A DNA stretch of 64,000 bases from Bacteroidales bacterium (GTDB taxonomy: Bacteria > Bacteroidota > Bacteroidia > Bacteroidales > Muribaculaceae): positions 62,001 to 126,000 of the forward strand of contig SUXI01000004.1 in the NCBI GenBank assembly GCA_015060975.1, in the 5' to 3' direction. A program made the position numbers and the translations under genes. Of the stretch, positions 26,614-35,768 are shown in pieces (the first letter of the stretch is position 1; each line of letters begins with the position of its first letter). The notes under the pieces are model-generated. The model did not search any database. It was not told the origin of the DNA and saw only the letters and a list, made by a program, of their open reading frames with translations.

Positions 26614-26637
26614 CAAATTGAAAATAATATTGATAGA

Positions 26638-27600
26638 ATGGGATTTTTTAGTAAGTTTTTCTCAAAAGAAAAAAAGGAGACATTAGACAAAGGTTTAGAG
26701 CGTACAAAACAAGGTGTATTCTCAAAAATCACACGAGCGATAGCCGGTAAATCAAAAATTGATGACGAAATTCTTGACAATTTAGAGGAAGTATTTATCA
26801 CATCGGATGTTGGAGTTGAGACAACTCTAAAAATAATCGAACGCATTGAAAGACGCGTTGCTCGCGATAAATACATAAATTCATCAGAATTAAATTCTCT
26901 TTTATGTGAAGAAATCACCGATATGTTAATTGAAAATAATACTGATGCATCTATAGCCGACTTTTCAGTCCCCAAAAACCATAAGCCTCATGTAATAATG
27001 GTAGTAGGAGTAAATGGGGTAGGAAAAACGACAACCATAGGAAAAATGGCTGCCCAATTTGTAAAAGCAGGAAATAAGGTTATGCTTGGAGCTGCCGACA
27101 CTTTTAGAGCCGCTGCTGTAGAACAACTTGATATATGGGGAAAAAGAGCCGGAGTACCGGTAATTAAACAGAAACTTGGTTCGGACCCAGCAGCAGTTGC
27201 CTATGACACTGTATCGTCGGCAGTAGCAAATGATGTTGACGTGGTTATTATTGACACAGCAGGGCGTCTCCATAATAAAAAAGGGCTTATGGATGAATTA
27301 ACTAAGATTCGTAATGTTATGCAAAAGGTTATACCTGATGCGCCTCACGAAGTTTTATTAGTTCTTGATGGCTCAACCGGACAAAATGCATTTGAACAAG
27401 CCCGTCAATTTGTTGCGGCTACCGATGTTAATGAATTAGCTATAACAAAACTTGATGGCACAGCAAAAGGAGGGGTTGTGATTGGTATTAGCGACCAATT
27501 CAAAATTCCGGTAAAATATATTGGATTAGGAGAAGGTATTGATGACCTACAAGTGTTCCATAAGGAAGAATTTGTAAAATCTTTATTTGGAGAAGAATAA
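26638..27600 (+). CDS. ftsY: Signal recognition particle receptor FtsY
   Basis: 320 residues from the ATG at 26638 (MGFFSKFFSKEKKE). A short basic N-terminal helix and the N domain precede the SRP GTPase domain. The motifs are G1 GVNGVGKTTTIGKMA, the DTFRAAAVEQL box, G3 in VIIDTAGR, G4 TKLDGTAKGG and the closing GLGEGIDDLQVF. It docks the SRP-ribosome complex at the inner membrane. The acidic A domain of E. coli FtsY is missing, as in many short bacterial forms. The stop is followed directly by the rimO ATG. Confidence 0.98.
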   Translation: MGFFSKFFSKEKKETLDKGLERTKQGVFSKITRAIAGKSKIDDEILDNLEEVFITSDVGVETTLKIIERIERRVARDKYINSSELNSLLCEEITDMLIENNTDASIADFSVPKNHKPHVIMVVGVNGVGKTTTIGKMAAQFVKAGNKVMLGAADTFRAAAVEQLDIWGKRAGVPVIKQKLGSDPAAVAYDTVSSAVANDVDVVIIDTAGRLHNKKGLMDELTKIRNVMQKVIPDAPHEVLLVLDGSTGQNAFEQARQFVAATDVNELAITKLDGTAKGGVVIGISDQFKIPVKYIGLGEGIDDLQVFHKEEFVKSLFGEE

Positions 27601-28899
27601 ATGACATCTAATCATATCGATTTAATAACCCTCGGTTGCTCGAAGAATTTAGTTGACTCTGAACGCATAATTAAAATGTTCGAGAGTGTAGGGTATTATG
27701 TAAAGCACAATCCACTAAAAATCACTAGCAAAATTGTAATTATAAATACATGCGGATTTATTGGAGATGCTAAAGAGGAGTCTATAAATATGATTCTTGA
27801 ATGTGTATCTGCCAAACAAAAAGGTCAAGTTTGGCAGATATATGTTATGGGGTGTCTATCTGAACGATATCGGAAAGAATTGCCAAGGGAAATACCTGAA
27901 GTTGATTGTTGGTATGGTAAATTTGACTGGGAAAACCTTATTAAAGATATATCAGGGAAACAACATGATATAAATACATTTGAGCGAAAACTATCTACGC
28001 CATCACACTATGCCTACATTAAGATAGCTGAGGGGTGTAACCGATTTTGTTCATTTTGTGCGATACCACTAATTACAGGGCGATACAAATCACGAAAAAT
28101 CGAAGACATTTTACATGAAGTAAAATTATTAGTAAAACAAGGGGTAAAAGAATTCAATATTATAGCACAAGATTTATCTTATTACGGAATAGATATATAT
28201 GGTTCACAGAAGCTTGCGTTGCTTATTGATGAAATGGCGCAAATTCAAGGTGTAGAATGGATCAGGCTTCATTACGCATATCCGGCCCAATTTCCGATAG
28301 ATTTACTAGATGTAATGCAAAAACACAATAATATTTGTAAATATTTAGATATTGCATTGCAGCACTCAAGTGACAAAGTATTATCAAACATGCGTCGCCA
28401 CATTAACGAAGAAGAAACAATCGAATTGTTAGATAAGATACGCAAAAAAATCCCTGGGATACATATCAGAACGACGTTAATGGTAGGATTTCCGGGAGAA
28501 GATAATACTGAATTTGAAAATCTATTAACATTCGTAAAAAAACAAAAGTTTGACAGGATGGGAGCATTTGCTTATTGTGAAGAGGAAGACACCTATGCGG
28601 CAAAATATTTAACCGACAATATTCCCGATGAGATAAAACAAAGCAGGCTTGACCAATTGATGAGCATCCAAGAAGAAATTGCATACGATTTAAATAAAGC
28701 AAAAGTAGGGCAAATTTTAAAAGTAATTATTGATGCCGAAGATGATGATTATTATATTGGACGGACTGAATTTGATTCTCCCGAAGTCGATCCGGAAGTT
28801 CTTATAAAAAAATCAAAAAAACTAACCATTGGTAATTTCTACAAAGTAAAAATAGTAGAAGCTATGCCATTTGAGCTAATCGCCATTATAGTTGATTAA
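27601..28899 (+). CDS. rimO: Ribosomal protein S12 methylthiotransferase RimO
   Basis: 432 residues. The N-terminal MTTase domain has LGCSKNLVDSER and the further Cys residues in NTCGFIG and MGCLSERY, for the auxiliary 4Fe-4S cluster. The radical SAM motif is CNRFCSFCAIP at about 146-156. A C-terminal TRAM-like domain (about 365-432) ends the protein. The LGCSKN form and GCNRFCSFCAIP favour RimO over MiaB. It adds methylthio to an Asp of S12. It abuts ftsY with no intergenic base, and menF begins 1 bp after the stop. Confidence 0.96.
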   Translation: MTSNHIDLITLGCSKNLVDSERIIKMFESVGYYVKHNPLKITSKIVIINTCGFIGDAKEESINMILECVSAKQKGQVWQIYVMGCLSERYRKELPREIPEVDCWYGKFDWENLIKDISGKQHDINTFERKLSTPSHYAYIKIAEGCNRFCSFCAIPLITGRYKSRKIEDILHEVKLLVKQGVKEFNIIAQDLSYYGIDIYGSQKLALLIDEMAQIQGVEWIRLHYAYPAQFPIDLLDVMQKHNNICKYLDIALQHSSDKVLSNMRRHINEEETIELLDKIRKKIPGIHIRTTLMVGFPGEDNTEFENLLTFVKKQKFDRMGAFAYCEEEDTYAAKYLTDNIPDEIKQSRLDQLMSIQEEIAYDLNKAKVGQILKVIIDAEDDDYYIGRTEFDSPEVDPEVLIKKSKKLTIGNFYKVKIVEAMPFELIAIIVD

Positions 28900-28900
28900 T

Positions 28901-29962
28901 ATGTTACATACAGAAATTGGGAAAGCAATTAATTTATGTATTAATAATGGGATCCCATTTGTGGCATTCCAAAAACCATTTGATTCCCAAATATATTTTT
29001 TCTCAAATCCATCATCGTTAAATAATAACTTCCCCTATAAAAATAATACACGTTTATATATTAATAATTTTTCACCAACAGACAATTCTAATATTATATA
29101 TAACGAGCTAAACGCAACTGAAACATTAAAAAATTGTAAATACATTAAATCATCACCTAAAATTATTCCATGGAAAGAATCTACTCCATATTCAAATTAT
29201 AAACATAATGTTGAAACTATTATTTCATTATTAAAAAAAAGGGGGGGGAAAATTGTTCTATCTAAAACAATTTGTGGCATACATAATAAAAAAAATTGGG
29301 CTCTATTGACTCAAGAATATTTCAAATCCTATCCAAATACATTTAGATATATATATTATACACAAGCTACAGGATGTTGGATTGGAGCATCCCCTGAAAT
29401 ATTAATTTCAAAAGAAAACAACAAAAATAGTATTAAAACTATGGCTTTAGCTGGAACTAGATCAAATTCTCTAAGTGGTCAGCCTTGGGATAAAAAAAAT
29501 ATTGATGAACACAGCTATGTTACTGAATTTATCATAAACTCATTAATCTCTTTGGGAATAACACCAAAAATATACCCTGCTGAAAGCCTAAATTTTGGAG
29601 ACCTCGAACATTTATGTACCCGAATAGAGGCGCCAATTTTAAATAATATTCATCCTCACAAAATCGCGACGGCTCTAAGTCCAACACCAGCTTTGTCGGG
29701 TTATCCCCAGAACAATGCATTAACAGATTTGGCATTGCTTGAGTCACACCCACGATATTGTTACGGAGGATTTATCGGTTTAGAATTACAAAATGAATAC
29801 ATTGCGCATGTAAATCTACGTTGCGCACATTTTAATTCTAATAGTTTTTGTATTTATTCTGGAGGAGGATTGACTGTCGATTCAAATGTCGATGAAGAAT
29901 GGATTGAAACTGAACAGAAAATTAAAACTCTAAAATTATTATTTAGCAGTAACGACAATTAA
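28901..29962 (+). CDS. menF: Isochorismate synthase MenF with an in-frame A8G8 tract
   Basis: 353 residues from the ATG at 28901. The chorismate-binding fold is shown by KIVLSKT with the basic catalytic Lys region, a GCWIGASPEIL segment, ALAGTRS, a DEHSYVTEFI segment, and the HP.KIATALSPTPALSG and GGFIGLE blocks. It isomerises chorismate to isochorismate, the first step of menaquinone synthesis. The codons at 29231-29252 read TTA AAA AAA AGG GGG GGG AAA, an A8 run followed by a G8 run in an otherwise AT-rich gene. A gain or loss of one G gives an early stop. The start lies 1 bp after rimO. Confidence 0.92.
   Translation: MLHTEIGKAINLCINNGIPFVAFQKPFDSQIYFFSNPSSLNNNFPYKNNTRLYINNFSPTDNSNIIYNELNATETLKNCKYIKSSPKIIPWKESTPYSNYKHNVETIISLLKKRGGKIVLSKTICGIHNKKNWALLTQEYFKSYPNTFRYIYYTQATGCWIGASPEILISKENNKNSIKTMALAGTRSNSLSGQPWDKKNIDEHSYVTEFIINSLISLGITPKIYPAESLNFGDLEHLCTRIEAPILNNIHPHKIATALSPTPALSGYPQNNALTDLALLESHPRYCYGGFIGLELQNEYIAHVNLRCAHFNSNSFCIYSGGGLTVDSNVDEEWIETEQKIKTLKLLFSSNDN
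29233..29248 (+). repeat. A8G8 homopolymer tract in menF
   Basis: Eight A (29233-29240) followed by eight G (29241-29248), inside the menF coding frame at about residue 115. G8 is the only guanine run of this length I saw in the window. With seven G the frame meets TGA about 20 codons later; with nine it meets TAA six codons after the tract. It is a possible slippage site, or alternatively a spot of sequencing or assembly error. Confidence 0.9.
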
Positions 29963-30082
29963 TTGATAGAAATATCAGACATATAGAATATACCTCATTA
30001 ACAAACTGTATTTTATACCACACAACAGTTTTTTATATAACAAACAATATCTCCAATTATTCTTGTTATTCAAAAAAATCAT

Positions 30083-30090
30083 TACCTTTG
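30083..30090 (+). promoter_or_regulatory. -7 promoter element of menDBCE
   Basis: TACCTTTG, an exact TAnnTTTG, lies 9 bases before the menD ATG at 30100, so the leader is very short. A TTG at 30063-30065 is only 17 bases upstream. The 137-bp gap after menF thus holds its own promoter for the rest of the cluster. Confidence 0.55.
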
Positions 30091-30099
30091 TTTATAAAT

Positions 30100-31779
30100 A
30101 TGGAAACTACAGATAAAATATCATGTAATATTATTGTCGATTTATTACAACAACATCACATATATGATATTGTTGTATCACCTGGGTCTAGGAATGCACC
30201 ATTACTCATTGCCATAGCTCGCTCTAATAAATTCAAAAAGCATATTGTTGTTGATGAACGTTGTGCCGCTTTTATGGCACTTGGCATCGCCACAATTACT
30301 AATAAACCGGTAGTGTTGGTTTGCACATCAGGAAGCGCATTACTAAACTATGCTCCAGCTATATCTGAAGCCTATTATCGTCGCACTCCACTAATAGTAA
30401 TATCTGCTGATAGGCCTATCGAATGGATTGATCAAGATGATAGTCAAACAATCCAACAATACGAAGCTTTAAACAAATATGTAAAAAAAAATTACAATAT
30501 TCCTTCAGAATGCGAGAGTGATAAATCTAAATGGTATATAAACAGAATTATAAATGATGCCATTTTATCATGTAATTCAGGAAGGAAAGCTCCAGTGCAT
30601 ATAAACTTGCAATTAGATGAACCATTAAATATTACAAAAACACTCGAAAAGAAGCCGGAACGTTTAATTTCATTAATCACGCCCGATGTACAAATAGATA
30701 AAAAATCAGTGAATTTATTTGTTGAAAAAATAAGTATAAAAAAAACTATAATTATAGTTGGATTCAACAATCCTGATTTAAAATTAAAAAAAGCATTAAC
30801 TAAAATTGCTAAATTGCCAAATGTTGTGGTAATGACTGAAAGCATATCTAATATAGGTAGTAATCTTTTTATCAATAATATTGACCGCACATTATCTATA
30901 TTAAATAATGAAGAGCTCAAAAATCTAAAACCCGAAATTGTAATAACAATTGGTGGCGCATTGGTATCGCGTTTTATAAAACAATACATTAGAACATATC
31001 CCCCTAAAGAACATTGGCATATTGGCATAACTGATTCAACTATTGACTGTTTCAAGTGTCTAACATCTCGTATAGAGATTGACCCAACAAAATATTTTAC
31101 TCAAATTGCCGCCAATCTCAGTACAACGATTAGTCCGTGTGACTATTCTGTTAAATGGCATAAATATGCACGTAAATCAGAAAAAACACATAATAATTAT
31201 ATATCGTCTATAGGGTGGAGTGAACTTAAAGCTTATTCTATGATATTAAAAAACATTCCGTCTAATTGGAATATACAATTGTCAAATGGAACTCCTATTA
31301 GGTATCACCAATTATTCGATTGGACCAAACTCAATAGATGTGATTGCAATAGGGGCGTTAGTGGGATTGATGGATGTACATCCACAGCAATAGGCGCATC
31401 TATAGCCTACGAAAATACGACATTATTAATATCCGGTGACTTATGTGCGCAATATGATATTGGTGCGCTTGCAATATCAAATATTCCCAATAGATTTAAA
31501 ATGATTGTAATATGTAATGGTGGTGGCGGAATATTTAGATTTATTAATTCAACATCTAAATTGCCTGAATTAGAGGATTATTTTGTGACTAAATCAAAAT
31601 TACCACTAAAAGAGATTGCTTTAGGATATAAATTTAATTATTATGAAGCAATAGATGAATCTTCTCTCAAAGACAATTTACACAAATTTATTACAGATGA
31701 CTCTCGTCCATCAATTTTAGCCATATATGCTGATGGTGTTTTAAGCGCAGATATATTGAAAAATTATTTTAACCTATAA
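30100..31779 (+). CDS. menD: SEPHCHC synthase MenD
   Basis: 559 residues from the ATG at 30100 ([14 protein letters not shown]). Thiamine diphosphate enzyme marks are clear: the [12 protein letters not shown] opening typical of MenD, the conserved Glu region in [14 protein letters not shown], the [13 protein letters not shown] segment and the C-terminal metal/ThDP motif [12 protein letters not shown] ... CNGGGGIF. It condenses isochorismate with 2-oxoglutarate. The [13 protein letters not shown] segment is also a MenD hallmark. It starts a unit with menB, menC and menE. Confidence 0.97.
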   Translation: METTDKISCNIIVDLLQQHHIYDIVVSPGSRNAPLLIAIARSNKFKKHIVVDERCAAFMALGIATITNKPVVLVCTSGSALLNYAPAISEAYYRRTPLIVISADRPIEWIDQDDSQTIQQYEALNKYVKKNYNIPSECESDKSKWYINRIINDAILSCNSGRKAPVHINLQLDEPLNITKTLEKKPERLISLITPDVQIDKKSVNLFVEKISIKKTIIIVGFNNPDLKLKKALTKIAKLPNVVVMTESISNIGSNLFINNIDRTLSILNNEELKNLKPEIVITIGGALVSRFIKQYIRTYPPKEHWHIGITDSTIDCFKCLTSRIEIDPTKYFTQIAANLSTTISPCDYSVKWHKYARKSEKTHNNYISSIGWSELKAYSMILKNIPSNWNIQLSNGTPIRYHQLFDWTKLNRCDCNRGVSGIDGCTSTAIGASIAYENTTLLISGDLCAQYDIGALAISNIPNRFKMIVICNGGGGIFRFINSTSKLPELEDYFVTKSKLPLKEIALGYKFNYYEAIDESSLKDNLHKFITDDSRPSILAIYADGVLSADILKNYFNL

Positions 31780-31790
31780 TTATTACAACT

Positions 31791-32615
31791 ATGAGTAATC
31801 GTCAATGGAAATCAATAAAAAAATATGAAGATATTTTATTTGAGCAATATGGCAAAATTGCAAAAATAACAATAAACCGGCCTCAGGTATATAATGCATT
31901 TAGACCTCAAACAAATTTTGAAATGCTTGATGCAATGTCATTTTGCAGAGAATCAAACGATATTGGAGTAATTATATTGACAGGTATTGGAGACAAGGCA
32001 TTTTGCTCTGGAGGAGACCAAAAAGTTAAAGGTATTGGCGGTTATATTGATAACAATGGTGTTCCTAGATTAAATGTTCTTGATTTACATAAAGCAATTC
32101 GCTCTATTCCCAAGCCGGTTATTGCAATGGTTAATGGGTATGCAATAGGTGGGGGACATGTTCTACATGTTGTATGTGATTTAACGATCGCGTCAGAAAA
32201 CGCACGTTTTGGGCAAACCGGGCCTAAGGTGGGGAGCTTTGATGCCGGATTCGGATCTTCATATCTTGCAAGGTGTGTAGGACAAAAGAAAGCACGAGAA
32301 ATATGGTTCCTTTGCCGACAATATTCTGCAGCCGAAGCATTTGAAATGGGAATGGTAAACAAAGTTGTGCCTTTTGACCGATTGGAAGATGAAACCGTGG
32401 AATGGTGCGAAACAATATTGCAAAGAAGCCCAATGGCAATCCGGATGATTAAACGCGCCTTAAATGCAGAACTTGATGGGCAACGAGGTTTAATGGAATT
32501 TGCTGGAGATGCCACGCTAATGTATTACCTCATGGAAGAAGCACAAGAAGGGAAAAATGCCTTCTTAGAAAAAAGAGACCCTGACTTTCAGAAATTTCCT
32601 AAATTCCCGGGATAA
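31791..32615 (+). CDS. menB: 1,4-dihydroxy-2-naphthoyl-CoA synthase MenB
   Basis: 274 residues, the normal length. The crotonase fold has the [11 protein letters not shown] loop, the oxyanion-hole segment [19 protein letters not shown], and the MenB-typical [17 protein letters not shown] and [12 protein letters not shown] blocks, plus a C-terminal [11 protein letters not shown]. It cyclises o-succinylbenzoyl-CoA by a Dieckmann-type reaction. Its stop and the menC ATG overlap by one base (TAATG). GC content is visibly higher here than in menF and menD, fitting its strong conservation. Confidence 0.98.
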   Translation: MSNRQWKSIKKYEDILFEQYGKIAKITINRPQVYNAFRPQTNFEMLDAMSFCRESNDIGVIILTGIGDKAFCSGGDQKVKGIGGYIDNNGVPRLNVLDLHKAIRSIPKPVIAMVNGYAIGGGHVLHVVCDLTIASENARFGQTGPKVGSFDAGFGSSYLARCVGQKKAREIWFLCRQYSAAEAFEMGMVNKVVPFDRLEDETVEWCETILQRSPMAIRMIKRALNAELDGQRGLMEFAGDATLMYYLMEEAQEGKNAFLEKRDPDFQKFPKFPG

Positions 32616-33658
32616 TGTTAGAGGCATCTTATTGTAAATATATTTTAAAGTTTATCCAACCGGCAATTACTTCTCGTGCAACAATGCTAGAGAAAGAGAC
32701 TTTTTTTATCAAAATTCATGACATCGAAGATCCTAATATTTTTGGAATTGGAGAATGTGCAATTTTTAGAGGTTTAAGTTCTGATGATATTCCAAATTTT
32801 GAATCTATATTAAAAACGATTTGCGATGACATAAATACCATAAATATATCAGATATAAAATATAGCTCTATTCGCTTTGGATTAGAGACAGCGTTAGCTG
32901 ATTTAAAAAATGGGGGCAAACACATAATCTATGACACAAAATGGAGGCAAGGAAATTCTTCAATACCAATAAATGGTCTTGTTTGGATGGGCAGTTATGA
33001 TGATATGTTCAAACGTATCAATGAAAAGATCAGCAATGGGTTTAATTGCATTAAGCTCAAGATTGGAGGAATTAAATTTGAAGATGAATTAAAATTATTA
33101 AATTATATTCGCTCATCATTTCCTATATCAAAACTTCAAATTCGTCTTGATGCAAATGGTGCATTCTCCGCTCAAGATGCATTGTCATACCTTGATCAAT
33201 TATCTGTATATAACATTCATTCTATCGAGCAGCCAATTAAACCTAAACAATGGAATGAATTAGCTATTATATGCAAAAATAGTCCTATTCCTATTGCCTT
33301 GGATGAAGAATTATTGGGAATTAATGATATGGAACTAAAAAATCAAATAATACAATTCATCAATCCCTCTTTTTTAGTTTTAAAACCAAGTTTGTGTGGT
33401 GGTTTTTATGGGGCTGAAGAATGGATAAATGTTGCAGACAGACACAAAATAGGGTGGTGGGCAACATCGGCACTTGAATCAAATATAGGACTTAATGCAA
33501 TAGCTCAATGGATTTCTACCAAAGAAGTATCAATGCCTCAAGGATTAGGTACCGGTTTGCTATTCTCAAACAACATTAAATCTCCTATTGAACAAATTAA
33601 TAACGTATTAATATATAACACAACTAAGCAATGGGATTTAGAATCAATGGTATTTTGA
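32615..33658 (+). CDS. menC: o-Succinylbenzoate synthase MenC
   Basis: 347 residues of the enolase superfamily. The catalytic set can be followed: Lys in CIKLKIGG, Asp in RLDANGAFS, Glu in SIEQPIKP, Asp in ALDEELLG and the second Lys in LVLKPSLCGG, with a closing TSALESNIGLNAIAQW segment. It dehydrates SHCHC to o-succinylbenzoate, which MenE then activates. It is coupled to menB by a one-base overlap, and its last 28 bases overlap the start of menE. Confidence 0.94.
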   Translation: MLEASYCKYILKFIQPAITSRATMLEKETFFIKIHDIEDPNIFGIGECAIFRGLSSDDIPNFESILKTICDDINTINISDIKYSSIRFGLETALADLKNGGKHIIYDTKWRQGNSSIPINGLVWMGSYDDMFKRINEKISNGFNCIKLKIGGIKFEDELKLLNYIRSSFPISKLQIRLDANGAFSAQDALSYLDQLSVYNIHSIEQPIKPKQWNELAIICKNSPIPIALDEELLGINDMELKNQIIQFINPSFLVLKPSLCGGFYGAEEWINVADRHKIGWWATSALESNIGLNAIAQWISTKEVSMPQGLGTGLLFSNNIKSPIEQINNVLIYNTTKQWDLESMVF

Positions 33659-34623
33659 GTAATATACATAATCCAAATGAGGCAACATTGGATTTCATAA
33701 ACCAATGGAATAATAGTAAGCCTTATATTATAGCACACACCTCCGGCTCAACAGGGATACCCAAAGAAATACAATTAAAAAAAAATGATATGATTAAATC
33801 GGCAAAAGCGACATGCACCTTTTTTAATATAACAAAAAACTCAAAGATGATGTTACCTCTGTCGCCTAATTACATAGCAGGAAAAATGATGATTGTAAGA
33901 GCGATTGTATCAGGTGCCGAGCTTTGGATAGAAGAGCCTAGTAATAGACCATTAAAGTATAACTATGGGAAACTCGATTTATTACCTGTTGTCCCAACTC
34001 AAATTGATTGGATTGTATCTTTAAATAATTCCACAAAAATAACGAATCTTATAGTTGGTGGAGGTGAATTGTCGGTCGCTCGTACACAACAATTATTAAA
34101 GTCAGGGATTAATACATATTCAACATTTGGCATGACTGAAACATGTAGCCATATCGCACTGAGGCATATATCATCAGATTATTATAAAACATTACCAGGA
34201 ATTACAATATCACAAGATGTAAGAGGCTGCCTAATAATAACTGCACCAGAATTTTCTTTTCACCAAATTACAACAAACGACATTGTTGATGTTATAGATT
34301 CCAATCATTTTATATGGAGGGGGCGCATTGATAATGTCATTAACTCTGGAGGCATAAAAATACATCCCGAACAAATTGAGAAAAAAATATCATCAATTAT
34401 CACCAGCCCGTTTTACATCGTAGGTGAAGATGATGAAAAATGGGGAGAACGCATTACTTTATACATAGAATCGTCCTATATTGATAAAACTTCAATTGTA
34501 GCAAAACTAAAGACTATTTTGGATAAACATTCCATACCACAAAAGATAGAATGTGTAAAACAATTTTATCGAACTAATAATGGTAAAATAAAACGAATCA
34601 AAAACCTTAACCAAATTTGCTGA
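33631..34623 (+). CDS. menE: o-Succinylbenzoate-CoA ligase MenE (short form)
   Basis: 330 residues, shorter than the roughly 450 of proteobacterial MenE but close to other Bacteroidales forms. The adenylate-forming motifs are all present: HTSGSTGIPKEI (ATP-binding loop), STFGMTETCSH, the WRGRIDNVINSGGIKIHPE hinge, and the C-terminal Lys in NNGKIKRI. The missing part is the N-terminal subdomain. The ATG overlaps menC by 28 bases. The 3' end overlaps the convergent Crp/Fnr-like gene by 17 bases, so the two transcripts are antisense there. No menA or menH was seen in the window. Confidence 0.9.
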   Translation: MGFRINGILSNIHNPNEATLDFINQWNNSKPYIIAHTSGSTGIPKEIQLKKNDMIKSAKATCTFFNITKNSKMMLPLSPNYIAGKMMIVRAIVSGAELWIEEPSNRPLKYNYGKLDLLPVVPTQIDWIVSLNNSTKITNLIVGGGELSVARTQQLLKSGINTYSTFGMTETCSHIALRHISSDYYKTLPGITISQDVRGCLIITAPEFSFHQITTNDIVDVIDSNHFIWRGRIDNVINSGGIKIHPEQIEKKISSIITSPFYIVGEDDEKWGERITLYIESSYIDKTSIVAKLKTILDKHSIPQKIECVKQFYRTNNGKIKRIKNLNQIC

Positions 34624-35305
34624 TCTGGCGAAGCAATGGCTCATTTACAATTTTAATTCGACGACCATCCACAACTATTATCTTTTCCGACATGAAACAA
34701 GACAATGTTCGTATTGCATTAGAAGTTGTCATATTTGATAAATTAGCTAAATCCTCTCTAGCTAAATATATTTTTAACGTTGAATTATCATCTTCATAAC
34801 CATAGTTCTCTTTCAGCACAATTAGAGCCTCTGCTAACCTACCTCGAATATGTTTTTGTGTAAGATTTACAATCTTGGTATCTGATCCACCAAGATTACG
34901 AGATAATTCATGGATAAAAAAACGAGCCAATTTATTATTTTTATCTATTAAGTCATCAACTAATGACATTGGTATTGCACCAAGCATAGACGCCTCCAAT
35001 GCAGCAGCACTAGAACCATATAATTCTTTTGCAAAATATGCTCGATAACCGAAATATTGTACTGGACGGATTAAACGTAATATTTGTTGCCGACCACCTA
35101 TCCCATCTTTATACTTCTTTACTTTGCCTTTCAATAAGCACCATATATATTCGGGCTCTTCTTTTTCGGCATATATAACTTGATTTTTTTTATAATTATG
35201 GATTTGAAAGTTATCAATTATACGGCGTTTCTCTTCTCCATTGAGAATAGACCATATTGCGGCAAGATCCTCGCTTATTACCTTTTCAAGAGCGCTTTTT
35301 ATCAT
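34607..35305 (-). CDS. Crp/Fnr family transcriptional regulator
   Basis: 232 residues. The N-terminal half is a cyclic-nucleotide-binding-like beta roll (VIYAEKEEPEYIWCLLKGKVKKY). The C-terminal winged HTH carries a YLAREDLANLSNMTTSNAIRTL recognition helix. There is no Cys cluster of the Fnr type, so oxygen sensing through iron-sulfur is unlikely. It has its own promoter and is transcribed against menE, overlapping the last 17 bases of that gene. Its place beside the menaquinone cluster suggests, but does not show, a link to respiratory control. Confidence 0.9.
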   Translation of the reverse strand: MIKSALEKVISEDLAAIWSILNGEEKRRIIDNFQIHNYKKNQVIYAEKEEPEYIWCLLKGKVKKYKDGIGGRQQILRLIRPVQYFGYRAYFAKELYGSSAAALEASMLGAIPMSLVDDLIDKNNKLARFFIHELSRNLGGSDTKIVNLTQKHIRGRLAEALIVLKENYGYEDDNSTLKIYLAREDLANLSNMTTSNAIRTLSCFMSEKIIVVDGRRIKIVNEPLLRQISKFG

Positions 35306-35334
35306 TTGGTGCTATAAAATCATATTGTACGACA

Positions 35335-35365
35335 CAAAATTACAAAAAACAATCTCAAGGAGCAA
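35335..35365 (-). promoter_or_regulatory. Promoter of the Crp/Fnr-like regulator
   Basis: On the minus strand TTG (35365-35363), a 20-base spacer and TAATTTTG (35342-35335) match the Bacteroidota consensus. It is divergent from the promoter of the adjacent small RNA unit, 50 bp away. Confidence 0.7.
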
Positions 35366-35413
35366 TAATATTTAAATTAAAAATAAAAATATGTTATATT
35401 TAATGCAAAAAAC

Positions 35414-35444
35414 TTGTTTTTTTAAACTTCATTTAATAACTTTG
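35414..35444 (+). promoter_or_regulatory. Promoter of the structured RNA unit
   Basis: TTG (35414-35416), a 20-base spacer and TAACTTTG (35437-35444) form an exact Bacteroidota promoter. Transcription is expected to begin around 35450. This promoter has no protein gene behind it that fits; it drives the RNA described at 35450-35698. Confidence 0.75.
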
Positions 35445-35449
35445 TGTTA

Positions 35450-35698
35450 GTTAGTACAGCTAGAGAGCTAAATGATTTGAAATACTACCACATCAAAGTA
35501 GATTGGGAAACTCATCAAATTTTTCTGAAATACCGAGACAAGCTTAGCGAACCAATGGCGGGCCCCATTCTTTTTAAGAAGGTATCAACCCAGGCGGATT
35601 ACAAAGGTTTGCGAGCACTCAAATCCTGTCATTCGGAGTTTCATCGCATCCTTTGATGTGGAATTATAAGCCGATAATGAAATTGTTATCGGCTTTTT
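35450..35698 (+). ncRNA. Structured non-coding RNA, about 250 nt, family not identified
   Basis: A free-standing unit bounded by a consensus promoter and a strong terminator. The segment is GC-richer than the surrounding DNA and self-complementary over long range. CCACATCAAAG (35488-35498) pairs perfectly with CTTTGATGTGG (35651-35661), and inside it GAAACTC (35507-35513) pairs with GAGTTTC (35636-35642). Local hairpins are GGATT/AATCC (35596-35600 with 35622-35626) and AATGG/CCATT (35554-35558 with 35565-35569). The elongated shape with nested stems is the kind of architecture seen in 6S RNA. A Bacteroidales-1 type RNA, defined by just such a promoter and terminator, is another possibility; I cannot decide between them. 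A 70-codon frame here starts inside the promoter and is rejected as a gene. Confidence 0.75.
35668..35698 (+). terminator. Rho-independent terminator of the structured RNA
   Basis: A 10-bp perfect stem AAGCCGATAA/TTATCGGCTT with an 8-base loop, followed by TTT, forms the 3' end of the RNA unit. The terminator begins 6 bases after the long-range pairing arm. Confidence 0.9.
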
Positions 35699-35768
35699 AT
35701 TAGATATATACATCTCGATTATTGCACGACGTTAAAAAGATTACTGTATTTAATACAAAATAAAATAT

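Noticed and set aside
30492-31055. A 187-codon open frame on the minus strand
   Set aside because: It is antisense to menD and its sequence is a hydrophobic by-product of AT-rich codons.
35444-35656. A 70-codon open frame starting with GTG
   Set aside because: The GTG lies within the -7 promoter box at 35437-35444, upstream of the expected transcription start. The same bases show long-range pairing and end in a terminator, so a structured RNA explains them better.
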